This document shows, one piece after another, positions 1 through 11,007 of a stretch of DNA of 64,000 nt. Position numbers and translations under genes: made by a program. The notes beneath the pieces were generated by a model. The model saw only the letters and a program-made list of their open reading frames with translations, was not told the DNA's origin and did no database searches. Numbering within the stretch: the first letter of the stretch is position 1; the number at the start of each line of letters is the position of its first letter. The DNA comes from Marasmius tenuissimus (Eukaryota > Basidiomycota > Agaricomycetes > Agaricales > Marasmiaceae), in assembly GCA_029532415.1 (NCBI GenBank), contig JAQOTA010000027.1:186001-250000 (forward strand). The letters run 5' to 3'.

Positions 1-595
1 CTGATATAGAGCACATCATCAACTAAAATCCTCAACGTACCTGAAGCCGACTACGAGAGTCTCGGTCGTTGTCTATAGTTGAATTCAATACTGCTCCCGG
101 AGCAGCCTTCTCTGATTTGGATAGAGGGAGACTGCGCATGTTGTTGGAAGTATATTGTGTCCCTGAACCTTTCACTCTCGGATTCCCCCACCCCGGCATC
201 GCTTCCCGCATTGCGGTGGCAGTCCGTCTAGTGGGACTCATGATAGTCACAATGGTCGATCTGCCCCCCAAGTGTGCCTAGATACTAGACTCAGGCTCGG
301 AGGCGCCCGCCCACTCACAGGAATGTAGAAAAACATTCGAACGGCAACGTCAATGGATTTTAAAAAGCACTCAACTATGTGCGAGAGTGCACAATCCTCT
401 CCCCATTCTTCCATATATGAGCCCAATAGCAGAAGCGAAATCTGGTCGTCCTGGAGAGCTAGTGACAAGTTTCTTCTGTTTGCTTAGCTGGTGAGGACAC
501 AACGCGTTTGTTCGGTTCACGCAGCTTAATCTTTAGACGCGAAGCTCGGTTCTATCATTCCTGATATCGCGTCGTATCCCAACCAAGTTATACGA
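1..595. other. Upstream non-coding stretch
   Basis: Only short open frames occur on either strand. None continues across plausible splice sites or shows a recognisable domain. The right end is probably the promoter and 5' leader of the membrane-protein gene that starts near 596. Confidence 0.4.
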
Positions 596-2342
596 ATGGC
601 GACAGTTGACTTGGGGGAAGCTCTGTATGATCATGATCTTGTGCGACGGGTAAGTGTTTTCGCCGTTGAACGTGAACGTATGAGGGGTGTTGATATTCAC
701 TCGGTCGCTAGATGGCTCTTTGTCTTCCTTGGTGAGCTCTCTTTGACCCGGGTGAACAAAGCGCAGCTCTCATTCGCCGTTGATGAAAACAGCCGGATTC
801 ATGTTGACCGGTGTCGGAACTCATATGAACCCTAGACTTTGCTCCTCTGTTATGATAATTTGCATCGTGTCTTTCGGAGGCTTCAGGGTACGATTTTACG
901 TTTTACGATCCTGATTCAATGTTGATTCCTTACGATTTCCATATAGGTGCTAGTCGCTACATTTCTTATTGAGAAGGTGCGTACCACGATCGGATGCTCG
1001 ATCCTGTAGTAGGCTGAGGCCGAGATCGTCATTCAAGCTCTACATTGTCTGGTCAAACGAAATGCGGACACCGCGTATGAAAAGTCCGGTATTCAGGATA
1101 TCGATGATCTCGCTACTCGTTTACGCAGCACTTGTCGCTCCCGCTGTATGGTCGCAATCGGCCTCGACGTTCCAGGAAGGGTCGTGTGCCTTCTCTTTCA
1201 AGACATACGGGTGAGATGATAGCTGAACTTCTTGCACATTCCATGCTGACAGTTAGGTGAAAAGCTTGATACTACTATCGATCTACGATTTTATTCAAGT
1301 CGGATTCTTCACTTTCATGTTCTGTTGGCCTTTGTGTAGCTCAAGGATCAGGAGCGCGGCTCTCCGCACGGTCGCAAAGATGACTTTGATGTGAGTGTAT
1401 CTCGAATTTGAGTGGTCATGGTGGGACTTGTACTTACAGCATCTCTTTTTGGATGAAGCGGGGGATTATTTGGACTACTAGTCAGCACGGTAGGTGTCCA
1501 ACCTTTCCGATGACCTTCTAACCGCTAACGAAGAAGAACTGAATTACCTCTAGGCTAATCTCACGTTAGTCTTCAAAATGAAAGGACATCAGCTCGATTG
1601 GGTGTGCATCACGAGTTGCGTTTTGGATGTACGTTTGATTTGTTCCCGATTTCAATTCTCCGTAGTATACCCTAACTCACTCCACCGTTCTCTGTGACTA
1701 ACTCGTTCCTGCAGATCACCCTAAACGGGCTCATATTCTATTGGGTCTCGTCTGGCGCGCCGTCGGACTCCATTAATCACTTCACACTGCCAACTATCTC
1801 CCTCGCTTCAAGTACGACTACCTACCACGAAGGCCGTTTGAACGCAAGGGGCTTTGGCACACCAATGAATAAGAACGCCACTATCCCGGTCCCGGTCCCA
1901 GTACACGAAAACCCCTCATCTTCGAGCATCTACATCTTTCCGGAAGACGGTTTAGACGATATTGAAGGGAACTTGAGACCACGAACGTGGCCTGATTCAC
2001 ATGTTGGCCGGAGATCGAGCTGGAATACAAAGGTGAGCAGGAAATACGGCATGGACTTTCTCGTAGGATATCCTTGACATTCGGACCACTTTTCCTTACT
2101 TAGTTTCCTGCGATACGCCGACACAGTTTCTCGTAGTCTCGCCGTCGCGATTCCGGAATCTTCCAGCAACTCACACAACAAATACTTCCCGCCGCGAGGT
2201 AGAGCCTCTCATGGTCGACGAAATCAGTTTGGGAAAGCCACAGGCAGCACATCGAGTCCAGTGTGATCGACAAAAGACGTCCGTGTGGCTGATGGAGACT
2301 AGACGGCGAGATACGAAGGATTTACGGTACGAAGAGTCGTAA
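596..2342 (+). CDS. Multi-exon polytopic (about seven-TM) membrane protein of unknown function
   Basis: No long single frame exists, but a consistent reading appears when short introns are removed. Exon 1 starts at ATG 596 and ends at a GTAAGT donor near 650; the next pieces are near 712-731, 767-889, 948-970, 1044-1208, 1259-1391, 1441-1490, 1557-1630, 1715-2032 and about 2127-2342. Hydrophobic segments are visible as SSVMIICIVSFGGF, VLVATFLIE, ISLLVYAALVAP, LILLSIYDFIQVGFF, FTFMFCWPL and a last one around ITLNGLIFYWV. A polar, Ser/Arg-rich tail of about 160 residues follows, which would be cytosolic. The arrangement of an N-terminal helix series plus a long basic tail resembles fungal serpentine membrane proteins (DUF6533/DUF6534-like), but I cannot assign the family securely. 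Some exon borders, especially the first two and the last, are uncertain. No ligand or partner can be inferred. Confidence 0.55.
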
Positions 2343-3651
2343 TTTAGGTAGGACCATCGAGATGGTCGCTCCCATTCCTCCCTCGATCTGTTCCCACTTC
2401 TCATCTCATGACAAACTGGGCTGAACAGCAGAGGAAGCCAGATATGTTAGTGATACTTCGATAATAGCGGAGACCCTTTGAAATATCCCATCCCGACAAC
2501 GACGCGACTTAGGTCAATTCTCAACGTGCTCACCCACAAGCACAAGCATCTGATGGCCAAAGCTATGCAGATCAACTTCTGACGGTGTTAGCCTCACTGC
2601 AATGAGACAAAAGTGTCCACTGCCACAACGGCCCGCGTTCTCTAGAGACTACACCATCTTAAGCCGACAACAACGAGGAACGAGCCGGGGTCGAGATCGA
2701 AGGTTTAAAGTATTAAATTTCAACGTTTGCGGCGTATTTAGTGTGTTAGATGGCCCTGAATCAGCCCTGGTAGTCCAGTTGTGTAGTAAAACAGACGAGT
2801 GAAAATTTCCACGAAAGATGTTCACGTCCAGGAGTTACATCCGAAACTAGCAGTAGGTACGTACATGGTATACAATCCGGCTGATTATACAGTAGTACTC
2901 AAGTCTCATACAATCCTATGATCGTTCGTAGAGGGGTTTGAGTATGAAGAAATATGGAGTACATAGAAGAAAACATGGGATCTCCAGAACTTTGGGAGAG
3001 TGAGTTGGAAAGAGGTTAAGATATCTGAAGTCGAGGGATGCTCGCGGGGCGCCCCGTACCGTCCTCAACGCGTTGAGGAGGCCTCCCTCCACACCGCTGA
3101 GGTATATTGACACCCATCCCCGGTACCAGTGTCCAATCCTCAGCAACAACATGGTATAGGAACACAACAACAACAACCGCCCTGCAAAGCCCGGTCAGTC
3201 GCGGAAATATCCGATAGAAATATATCACAACTTACAGGGCACGGAATACATCCCCCTCTTAGCCTCGCAGGTCCTTCGATCGTCTGCTCCCCTCGATCAG
3301 GAGAGAGCGGCGAATTCGATCTTTGGACCACCATCCCTGATACTAAGCCAGGTTGACGCGAAATTGCGATTCGGTTGCGGTCCAGAACTGGCAGCGGGGA
3401 AGTCAGAGTAGAATGTGGTGACTGGTTGGAGGACATTGTCAGTGAGGAGATAAGACGGTTCTTTCTCTACTATTTTCTCGCACCTCAGACTGCGCTTTTA
3501 TACACACCACGATCTGGAAGAGCTTGGCTAGGGATTACGTCATAGCTCCTAACCCTAACCAGAATCCGGGCCCCGGACTGCGAGCGCAGTTTGGGCAGTG
3601 TCATCGATCTTGCCTCAGAACCAGAACAACCCAAGAGAACGAAAGAGAACA
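2343..3651. other. Intergenic stretch
   Basis: About 1.3 kb with only short, overlapping frames in all phases. Around 3150-3180 there is a CAACAACAAC-type simple repeat. I see no exon chain with matching phases. The right end should hold the promoter of the small gene starting at 3652. Confidence 0.4.
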
Positions 3652-4165
3652 ATGCCTCCCAGCGAATACTCTCTCAAACTGCAGAAAGGTGAGAGTCAAT
3701 CGGTCGTGTCTCTACTTCAATACAGGACGGTAACTGACCTTTATCGGTGTGATCATCCTAGGTATCGTCGGTGGCTTCGCACCACCAACTCCAGACCATA
3801 TCTTCACCGTAACCCGTCCGAAGGACCATCACGAGCTCAATATTACATCCGCAGTCCGCCCAGAGGGAACACCCTCACTTCAGGATGCCGTACCCAAGAG
3901 CTTGAAACACGACGATCACGTACAGCTCCTCGATGAGCTTCATGGGATCCTCAAGTCGATACCGACTGAGAAGCCTCCTGGGAGCGAAGACATATACGGA
4001 ATGAACACGAGTATAGCGTGGGGAAGTGATGATCTGACGTGGTATAATGGAGGACCAGCTGGTTGTCAGCAGGGGAAGAGCCAGGTGCAGCCGAGCGAGG
4101 AGGAGAAGAAGAAATTTGAGAGGGCGGTAGAGATCGTGAATCATTTAGTGAAAGAGGCAAAGTAA
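3652..4165 (+). CDS. Small conserved-looking protein of unknown function
   Basis: Two exons. ATG 3652 opens a 37-nt first exon (12 codons plus one base), a GTGAGA donor at 3689 and a TAG acceptor at 3761 join in phase to the long second exon, and translation stops at TAA 4163-4165. The product is about 147 residues. There is no signal peptide or TM helix. The middle contains SIAWGSDDLTWYNGGPAGC, a Trp/Gly/Asp-rich motif that looks conserved, and the C-terminus is a charged helix rich in Glu and Lys, possibly coiled coil. I do not recognise the family and assign no function. The joined reading frame across the intron is the main support that it is a real gene. Confidence 0.6.
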
Positions 4166-4930
4166 GGAAGGTTCTGGTGAATCTTGACGCTTCGTGTGTA
4201 CAGTCTCTGTGTATTCTGTGTATCCGTTTACATTTGTAATTTCTTTCTAGTACGAGGATGGATATGGAACTGAAATGTATATTGAATTTATGAACGATGA
4301 GTCATGCAGTGCGTTACTTACGAGCAGCCTGAGATCTCTCAGCAGTCCTTTCTGTAAGCATAAGTAGTGAATCCCGCAGACCAGTTTGAGAAATAGGCGG
4401 TTGATCAGATCAGCTAGTAGGCGTTGCAGGGACACAGTTTCCTGGTTTCACATGAAAGTCAAGTCACGTCGACGTCTTCCTTTAGTATCTACGTGTCGTC
4501 AAGGCGATAATTATAGAAACCGGAGCTCTAGGTGCTGAGAGAAGATATCGAGTTGGAGGTGAAGAAATTACGTTGAACTATATGACAATTTAGCGCCCGT
4601 TCGAAATCTCGAATGGTCTTCTGATTTTCAGAGGCCGACGGCCGTTCCATTCAAATCGACCACGACAGGCTCCGAGGAGACGTTTGCTAACAGAACGACC
4701 GATACGATGTGAAGATACAATACAAATCAGTGCAGATGGGTCGCCGCGATCTTCTACAACAGATGCTGGAGAGCTAAGCCAACGTTAAAGGAATCGGTAG
4801 GGGTGATGACTATGTACCACATGCACTTCTACCAACCCGTCTTAAACTGGACGATAGACTGAACAACAAGAAAAGGGCCGGAATCGAGAGTAGGTAAGAG
4901 GAAGTTGGCGTCCTGGATGGACACCCGCTT
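4166..4930. other. Intergenic between convergent genes
   Basis: The stretch between the 3' end of the small plus-strand gene and the 3' end of the F-box gene on the minus strand. Only short unsupported frames are visible; the two genes converge, so this mainly holds 3' UTRs. Confidence 0.4.
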
Positions 4931-6730
4931 TCACTCCGTGTCGGAGCCTGAGTTCAAGAAACTTCGATAAGGGTAAACTTCAACGTTTTCAACAACCTCC
5001 CGCATGCGATCGACTCCCTGAACGGATACTTCTTCTTCGTCATGGTCCAGCAGCACCAAGTTCTCCATCCCACACCCACATCTCTTTCGCGTTGAAAGAA
5101 CACCTAAAAGCTGCTCCAAAAGGTCAGGACTTTCCTCATCCGACCCTTCACTTGGATCCCATTTCTCCTCCCACATATCAAGCCAAAGTTTCCTGAGCGC
5201 AGGGAAGTACAGTACTGTGGGCCCCGCTACTTGCTGATCATGGCCCGCCGTCTGCCCGAAGATAGGTATCACGTCGTACGCCATACTTGTCCCCCAAACA
5301 GAGACTGTGTGAAGCTCAGAGAGCCTGCCGAAGGACTCCTTGATGTGTCCCTTCAAGTTGGGTACCCATGTCTCGACATAACCTAGATGAAGAGTGCTGA
5401 GACGAGAGAGAGGCATACACTCATACATAGACTTCATGGAGGAGGAGCGGTACTCGAGATCAGCTGAGAAGTCGATTCTCAGACGAGGAGGTTCACGTTC
5501 ACGACGATAATGGATGTCGGACCGTTGGAACCTAAATTCGGCCAAACCCAGTTCGTTGCAGTAGGCCAAGTCACGTATAGATCCATCGACTAATTCCTCA
5601 TCCAGCATCAAGGATGTTATGGGAGAGGAAAGAAAAAGCTGCGAGAGGGCCGAACTTGTCGACTGGTGGAGAGCTGGAGGGACTGGCACCCCCGTCCTAT
5701 CCATATCCACGCTGGTAGAGGAGGGAAAAGAGAGGTAGTCCAAAATCTGTGTGCAATCCAAACCCCCTGCAAGGTGCAAGAGTCGAAGGTGCTTCAGAGT
5801 GGATCGGTTTGAGTGTGGGGTGCTCGACGGGAGGTCACAAATTGTTCCAGTGAAGTCTTCCAATTCGTCGCTGCGTATCCGCTCCAAGTGAAGTGTCTCG
5901 AGGTTATGTGCCTCATCTACGATAGCTAAAGTCTCGGCAAGGGAGGGACGAGGTGGTCCTTCAAAGCTGAACATCGTTAGATGAAGGTATGTCAGGTTCG
6001 AAATGAGGCCAGTGAAGTTGTAGTGGGAAAGAACAGCCTTGATAGTGAGTTTCCTGAGGCGGTGTGGTTCGCCTATGAGACTGTCGAGGATGGTGAGGGG
6101 ATTCGTCGGACTAAGTTTCGGGTTGAAAACGTAATCGTGTCTGCACTCTAGATGTATGGAGTGGGGACGAGAAGTGGATTCTAAGACCGGTACATGGGTA
6201 GGATCTCCAACATATAACTTCAGAGAAGCTATGTGATAAAAGTTCTGCACGAATGCATTCTTTAGCTTTCGCTTAGTCGCCCTCTGGATGTCCTTGTCGG
6301 CATAACGTGAGGTGTACAGCTCAACAGAGAGGTTGAGAGGTACACTCTGCGACCTCTCCACCATTTCCAACGTAAATAAATTGTCCTCGAAATGTATATC
6401 GCTCCAAAGAGATGGTGTGCTTAGCGCTACTTGTCGCCAATGGCGACAAACCTGAGAGAACGAGTATAACGACGGGCGGCGTCTTGGTAAGAAGTAAGCT
6501 GGCCTTTCCTCTTCCTCGATTGTGATTCGTGATACGAGTAAGGAGAAGATCGTGGAGAGGATCTCGACGGGAGCACGACATGTTGGGTTCTGCAAATTTT
6601 GGTGAACAGCAGCGGACGCCGAGATGACACTAGACGACTGTCGGTATCCTGCGGGAATATAATGATCCAAAGTCAGAATCACAGAAACTACCACGTCGAA
6701 TGAATCAAAAGTACCACCCGCGACATCCAT
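4931..6730 (-). CDS. F-box protein, paralogue 1
   Basis: A long frame stops at TGA 4931-4933. Near its N-terminus it has an agaricomycete F-box-like segment (CRAPVEILSTIFSLLV) followed, after an insertion, by VCRHWRQVALSTPSLWSDI, the typical F-box end. The remaining ~480 residues are a Leu-rich region with repeated strand/helix blocks such as LRKLTIKAVL and LETLHLERI, probably a substrate-binding leucine-rich-repeat solenoid. F-box proteins bind Skp1 in SCF ubiquitin ligases; that role is family knowledge. I start at ATG 6730 because the same Met (MDVAGG here, MDTAEG in the paralogue at 11008-12791) is conserved directly before an intron at the same place and phase (here 6649-6714). An open frame continues further upstream but has no ATG before a stop. 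Its paralogue has the same structure. Confidence 0.8.
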   Translation of the reverse strand: MDVAGGTFDSFDVVVSVILTLDHYIPAGYRQSSSVISASAAVHQNLQNPTCRAPVEILSTIFSLLVSRITIEEEERPAYFLPRRRPSLYSFSQVCRHWRQVALSTPSLWSDIHFEDNLFTLEMVERSQSVPLNLSVELYTSRYADKDIQRATKRKLKNAFVQNFYHIASLKLYVGDPTHVPVLESTSRPHSIHLECRHDYVFNPKLSPTNPLTILDSLIGEPHRLRKLTIKAVLSHYNFTGLISNLTYLHLTMFSFEGPPRPSLAETLAIVDEAHNLETLHLERIRSDELEDFTGTICDLPSSTPHSNRSTLKHLRLLHLAGGLDCTQILDYLSFPSSTSVDMDRTGVPVPPALHQSTSSALSQLFLSSPITSLMLDEELVDGSIRDLAYCNELGLAEFRFQRSDIHYRREREPPRLRIDFSADLEYRSSSMKSMYECMPLSRLSTLHLGYVETWVPNLKGHIKESFGRLSELHTVSVWGTSMAYDVIPIFGQTAGHDQQVAGPTVLYFPALRKLWLDMWEEKWDPSEGSDEESPDLLEQLLGVLSTRKRCGCGMENLVLLDHDEEEVSVQGVDRMREVVENVEVYPYRSFLNSGSDTE

Positions 6731-8487
6731 ATGAAAACGAGTACAGGTTTGAACAGGCGCGAAGAGGTTGACTGGAACTTGGAGATGGAGGTCAACAACG
6801 AACCACACAGAATTCCCACGTTGGCTAAGCCGGCTTGACTGAGCACTTCCATCACCGGCGTCAAGTTCATATCACTTCCTAGTCCTCTGGCATTCCATCC
6901 CGTTCGTCAACTTTTCAACTCGATCAACCCAGTCCCATAAATTGGTTCGGAAGTTCTCTTTCTGTTCGAATAGGACAAAGATGGTTATTGGTGGAATAGG
7001 AGAATCTAGGACAATGGCCTTGAGCCAAACTTCAGTCAATCGGTGTGCTCATTCTTCTCGTTGTCCCCTGTTGCCCCTAGCTCCCAGCTGAGCACGATGA
7101 TCTATTTTTTACCTCAAGACCGACAACATGTGAAAATTTGAACGCCAACGCCAATGCCAACGTCGACAACGAGACATACCTCTGAAGAGGCGAGCAACGT
7201 CCGTATTAGAAAAGCCTTAGAGAGAAAGCCGGGCTACGAAGGGAACTTCGTTGTTTTGTTCCCAACCTAACCGTACGCAGTCTTCAGGTATCGCCACCAA
7301 CGCCAGCCAAGATCAGAAGGAAGTAAATGACCTGCCTAATTCTGGTGTTCTTTATTTACTCGCTGGCGCTCTCTTCAGAGACGTACGGCCCAGACGGCCC
7401 AGAAAAAAAGGTGCAATCGCGATAAATTGTCTTCCTTGATTCTATTGGCTGATTTGGGCCATAGCGGCCGTGACAACATCTCGCAGGAGGCACCGATTAG
7501 GGAAGGGGATGAGAGTGTGGGGCGATCGTGAGCGAGCAGGGGAACAGGGTCACCGTGTATCGATACCAGAAGGCTTCACCTTGGAGTCAGACTTCGTGCC
7601 CAGAGTTACTCGTTTCGCACTATCTCTACGGTCAAAAAATCAACATTTCCATCTGCCTGTGGCGCAGACATTCCGGTGTATATACAGGGGTCCTACTGAC
7701 ATTCACAAAACATGTGCGACTCGGGAAGGACTGGCGAGCTAATCCGGTTACGGTTGAAGGTGTTTATTTCCCCTACTTCTCGCAACTAACTACGTCATGT
7801 TTCAATGACCTGACAATATTTGGTTTTCCTAGGGATCATGGAAGCTCCACTTCAGAGCTGGTCCAAGTGTAGTCTTGATGGACGGACTCTTGAAGTCTGT
7901 CGCTGGTGGAGGGTCTATGTGTGTGAGTGGTGAGGTTGCGACAGGGCGATGAGTTAGCCTGAGAAGATGTGACGAAATTAAACTGAAGGGGACAGTGGTA
8001 GGTACGAGTCCGGGGTGGTGGGTATATGCGGCTGGATACCACAGTAGCTGTCAATAACCGTGAATGCAGTGAATTTGACCGAATTGGATCATCGAACCTT
8101 GCTCATTCAGGTTTCCGAATCTGACTGGCCTTTGGCAGACTTCGTCAGGGAAAATAACGTCGATGGAAAATACAACCTGTCGAAGTGGCGACCAGAATCT
8201 GGGGTATTATCTGGTGGGAACACGAAAGTTCAACATTCGTTCAAACTCGGTTGCCTACGTATTTCCGTCAATGTACATGCATATTACCCGCAGATAGCAA
8301 GTGGTGTCCCAGTCATCCCTGTACGTTGCATTCTCGCTTGTACTGGTATTTGATCATATGTTGAAGTCACAGGGATAGAATCCGTATTGTGGACTGATCG
8401 ATGTGGCGTTCATGAACATTCCTCCTTGTGCTATAGCCCACATTCGTTTAGAGAAAATGAAATCCGAAATGAACGGTTCAAGAGCCT
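6731..8487. other. Intergenic between divergent genes
   Basis: About 1.75 kb between the F-box start and the small plus-strand gene. The first ~100 bases resemble the leader of the second F-box gene (shared box GAACGTGGGAAT-like, seen here on the minus strand near 6806-6819). From about 8180 on, the sequence resembles the region upstream of the second small gene (compare 8180-8230 with 9945-10000, and 8380-8420 with 10205-10245), so the promoter was duplicated with the gene. No other gene is supportable. Confidence 0.5.
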
Positions 8488-8497
8488 GTATAAAAGC
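8488..8497 (+). promoter_or_regulatory. TATA box of small gene 1
   Basis: TATAAAAGCG lies about 250 bp upstream of the ATG at 8747, leaving room for a leader with an intron. The identical decamer occurs at 10316-10325 in front of the paralogue, at a similar distance, which supports function. Confidence 0.65.
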
Positions 8498-8680
8498 GTA
8501 CACCGTAAAGAAGCGATAACACCACTGTGCATTCGAATTTGCTCAGCTTACTCTGTACGCACCTCACCCACTCTTCCCTGCTGTTCGCTCGACGCTAATG
8601 ATATCTACCTTGCAGGTGTTATTACCAACTTCGAACGTGATACGCTCTTCGAACCGCTTCAAACCGCTAAAGTAAAAGGC

Positions 8681-8746
8681 ATGTCGCAATGTCGCATCTC
8701 ACTCGGGCCGCTCTGCTCAGTGCTGACTCTACTGTTTACCCTACAG
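8681..8746 (+). other. Predicted 5' UTR intron with GC donor, gene 1
   Basis: AAAG followed by GCATGT is a GC-type donor and CTACAG immediately before the ATG is the acceptor. The same arrangement, with the same GCATGT donor and a TAG acceptor abutting the ATG, occurs in the paralogue at about 10486-10551. Spliced here, the leader joins directly to the start codon and removes the out-of-frame ATG inside GCATGT. Confidence 0.5.
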
Positions 8747-9001
8747 ATGGGCAGCTTTATTATCCATAACAAATCCCCCGAATTCCAAAACATCCAAGCT
8801 TTTGTCTCCAACTACTGTGGCCAAGGTAGTGACAGCTGGTACTCCGTCAAGCCGGGCCAGCGCGACTCCTGGGGTCGTAAGGACGGGTGGTGGGAGATTG
8901 TCGCTTTCAAGGATGACAATGATACTCAGAGGGCAGGGGTGTACTGCAAGTGTAACAGCACTGTGATATTTTATAGCTTCGACGACATTCGTGTTGAGTA
9001 A
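8747..9001 (+). CDS. 84-residue protein of unknown family, paralogue 1
   Basis: ATG 8747 to TAA 8999-9001, a single coding exon. The protein has no signal peptide or TM helix and is rich in Trp, Asp and aromatic residues. The core GQRDSWGRKDGWWEIVAFKD and the spacing to a final beta-like segment are shared almost exactly with the protein at 10552-10803, so the coding call rests on paralogue conservation. The open frame continues upstream to 8387, but that part is the intron and leader and is not conserved as protein. Alternating hydrophobic strands suggest a small beta-rich fold. I do not recognise a characterised family; a small soluble lectin-like or stress protein is possible but unproven. 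Confidence 0.75.
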   Translation: MGSFIIHNKSPEFQNIQAFVSNYCGQGSDSWYSVKPGQRDSWGRKDGWWEIVAFKDDNDTQRAGVYCKCNSTVIFYSFDDIRVE

Positions 9002-10315
9002 GGGGTAGCAGTAGCACCGGAGTCGTAGCGGTTGTCCAGGAAATGTTACTTGTTATATCGGTTGGTCTATAAATGCAACATATCTGTATAATCCCTTTCG
9101 AGATATGTGAAGGAGGTAGGCTTTGAAAGACATACTTCCAACTCCGAGCAAAAGTGGTAGGCCTCCAAAACGGCCACCGCCCCGTGCGGAAATCAAGCGC
9201 CCATTGTGAAGCACGTGAAAAACCTCGCCAAATTCATCGCTGGCCACATTTAAACTGGCAGTGGCTGCTCCACCGCCACTACCACATTAACCTCGCCTTA
9301 TATGACGACGACATAGTACTGCTGACCCCTCCGCCACAAGCCACGATATCCCCGGTATGAGGGATGTGCAACAAGTAAGTGAATTCGGAACTTCCGAGTC
9401 TTGGCCAATTAATTGATTATTTCCTGTGCCATCTTCCGACTCATTCGGACGAAAGTCCTTTGTTTTCGTGATCGTTAGTAGCGCTGCTTGCTCTCGCCAT
9501 CATCCCTCCTTTATACACCTGCCTTTCACTTTTTGCTGGATTGGGCGGCTGATGAGTCCGTCATACCAGCAATCAAGCCGCAAGTCCCACAGTTTCTTTG
9601 CGTAAATTGCTGCAAGAATCCGGCTCCGGAAAAAAGTTCGAACGCTAAGGTGTCAGAGGTGTATCTGCATATGTATATACCAGACCCGTTCGATCGCTGA
9701 CTTCTGTCTACATAATCAGTGAACGTGTATTGTCGGTGCTTCATCATGATCAGGCCAGCAGCCCGCGTCATCTCCCCAACACGAGGAATAAAGAATTACA
9801 GCCAACCCAAGACTGCTGTCAACTTTCAAGTAGCGTTGTAAATTTGAATCCTCCGTCCGCGCCCTTTGACAGGCCCCTCTCGCGAAATTGATTCCTAACC
9901 AGGGATCATAACCTCGACATGTACATTGCGATAGTCCTAGTGCGACCTGTCAAAGTGGCAATCAAAGTCTGGGGTAAGTATGTTCTGTTGACAAACCAGA
10001 GCTCGGCTCGCTTCTGCCTTCTACAATGGGGAGTGCAGGGACTTTCCAGACCCGGGACGTGTGTCAGTACAAATTCGGTTGTTCATACCCCAAATGACGC
10101 CAATAATATGGAATATGCAGGTCATCTGGGAGCATGTGGCGTTCACTATTCATTCATGCACCTCATACTCTTGCCAATAGTCATTGAAGTCGCAGCAGAC
10201 AAAGATCGTATTGTCGATCTATGATCGATGTGGCATTTCTGGGGGTTCCACGGTTAAAGAGGGTGCTGCCGGTTCGTTCGGAAGGCAAGGCATCTGTAAC
10301 GGAGGATACAAAAAG
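9002..10315. other. Intergenic between the two small genes
   Basis: About 1.3 kb. From roughly 9920 onward it is diverged promoter duplicate of the stretch in front of gene 1. The rest holds only short frames without support. Confidence 0.4.
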
Positions 10316-10325
10316 TATAAAAGCG
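10316..10325 (+). promoter_or_regulatory. TATA box of small gene 2
   Basis: TATAAAAGCG, identical to the box at 8488-8497, about 235 bp upstream of ATG 10552. The bases after it, including the TGTACGCAC shared with gene 1, are also conserved. Confidence 0.65.
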
Positions 10326-10485
10326 CATGTTTCAAGGAGCAAGAACGACGCTGCACTCGATTTGCCCCGTGGATCTGTACGCACGTCACCTTCTTCCTCG
10401 CTGCTCTCCCACTCTGATCTTTGCTATATAGATTTTACGACCGACTTCTTCGTTAACCAACACTCGAAATCGCTGAAACCAAAAG

Positions 10486-10551
10486 GCATGTTGCAATCGT
10501 CTCTCCTCCTCAGACTATTTCACCAACCTCCATGCTGCCTCGCTTTCGTAG
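10486..10551 (+). other. Predicted 5' UTR intron with GC donor, gene 2
   Basis: AAAAG followed by GCATGT and ending in TTCGTAG directly before the ATG. It matches the intron of gene 1 in donor type, length (about 66 nt) and position relative to the start codon. Confidence 0.5.
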
Positions 10552-10803
10552 ATGGGCAGCATTATCGTACACAATGCCTCCGGCCGAAATGATATCCAAG
10601 CTTTCGTCTCCAAATACTGTGACCAGGGTAGCGACGCCTGGTACCGCCTCGATTCGGGCCAACGAGAGTCTTGGGGTCGTAAGGACGGCTGGTGGGAGTT
10701 TGTCGCCTTCAAAGATGATGCGGACACTCAGAGGGCAGGAAAATACGTTCGTGTGAACAGCACTGTGACCTTTCATGACTTCAACAAAATGATCGTTGAG
10801 TGA
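10552..10803 (+). CDS. 83-residue protein of unknown family, paralogue 2
   Basis: ATG 10552 to TGA 10801-10803, one coding exon. The sequence is about two-thirds identical to the protein at 8747-9001, including SWGRKDGWWE, VAFKDD and the TQRAGKY segment; one residue is deleted near position 12. No signal peptide, TM helix or catalytic motif is visible. The conserved leader intron and TATA box show that the transcription unit was duplicated as a whole. It converges with the F-box gene whose stop is at 11008. The function is unknown. Confidence 0.78.
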   Translation: MGSIIVHNASGRNDIQAFVSKYCDQGSDAWYRLDSGQRESWGRKDGWWEFVAFKDDADTQRAGKYVRVNSTVTFHDFNKMIVE

Positions 10804-11007
10804 AGGGCAGAACATACATGGTTACTGATAAATGTGTATGATATATCGGTCTGTAAATTCAAGATATCTGTGAACCTCAGCGCTTCAGCTCAAACTGTGT
10901 GAAGATAAGGTAGGCTCGGCCTCAGGTTGCGGCACGTAGAGATTGGGAAAACCCGGAAGAAATTGACGAATAGCCACTCCTGTCAGATTCTTCGTGGCCG
11001 TTATCCC

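Noticed and set aside
2171..2404. Minus-strand frame of 77 codons
   Set aside because: It overlaps the final exon of the plus-strand membrane-protein gene, which has better phase-consistent support.
6731..6819. Coding extension of F-box paralogue 1 upstream of ATG 6730
   Set aside because: The frame is open and resembles the paralogue's leader, but there is no ATG before an upstream stop; only a GTG. I regard it as 5' leader.
8387..8746. N-terminal extension of small gene 1
   Set aside because: The open frame runs upstream, but it covers the TATA box and the leader intron, and the paralogue has no matching protein extension.
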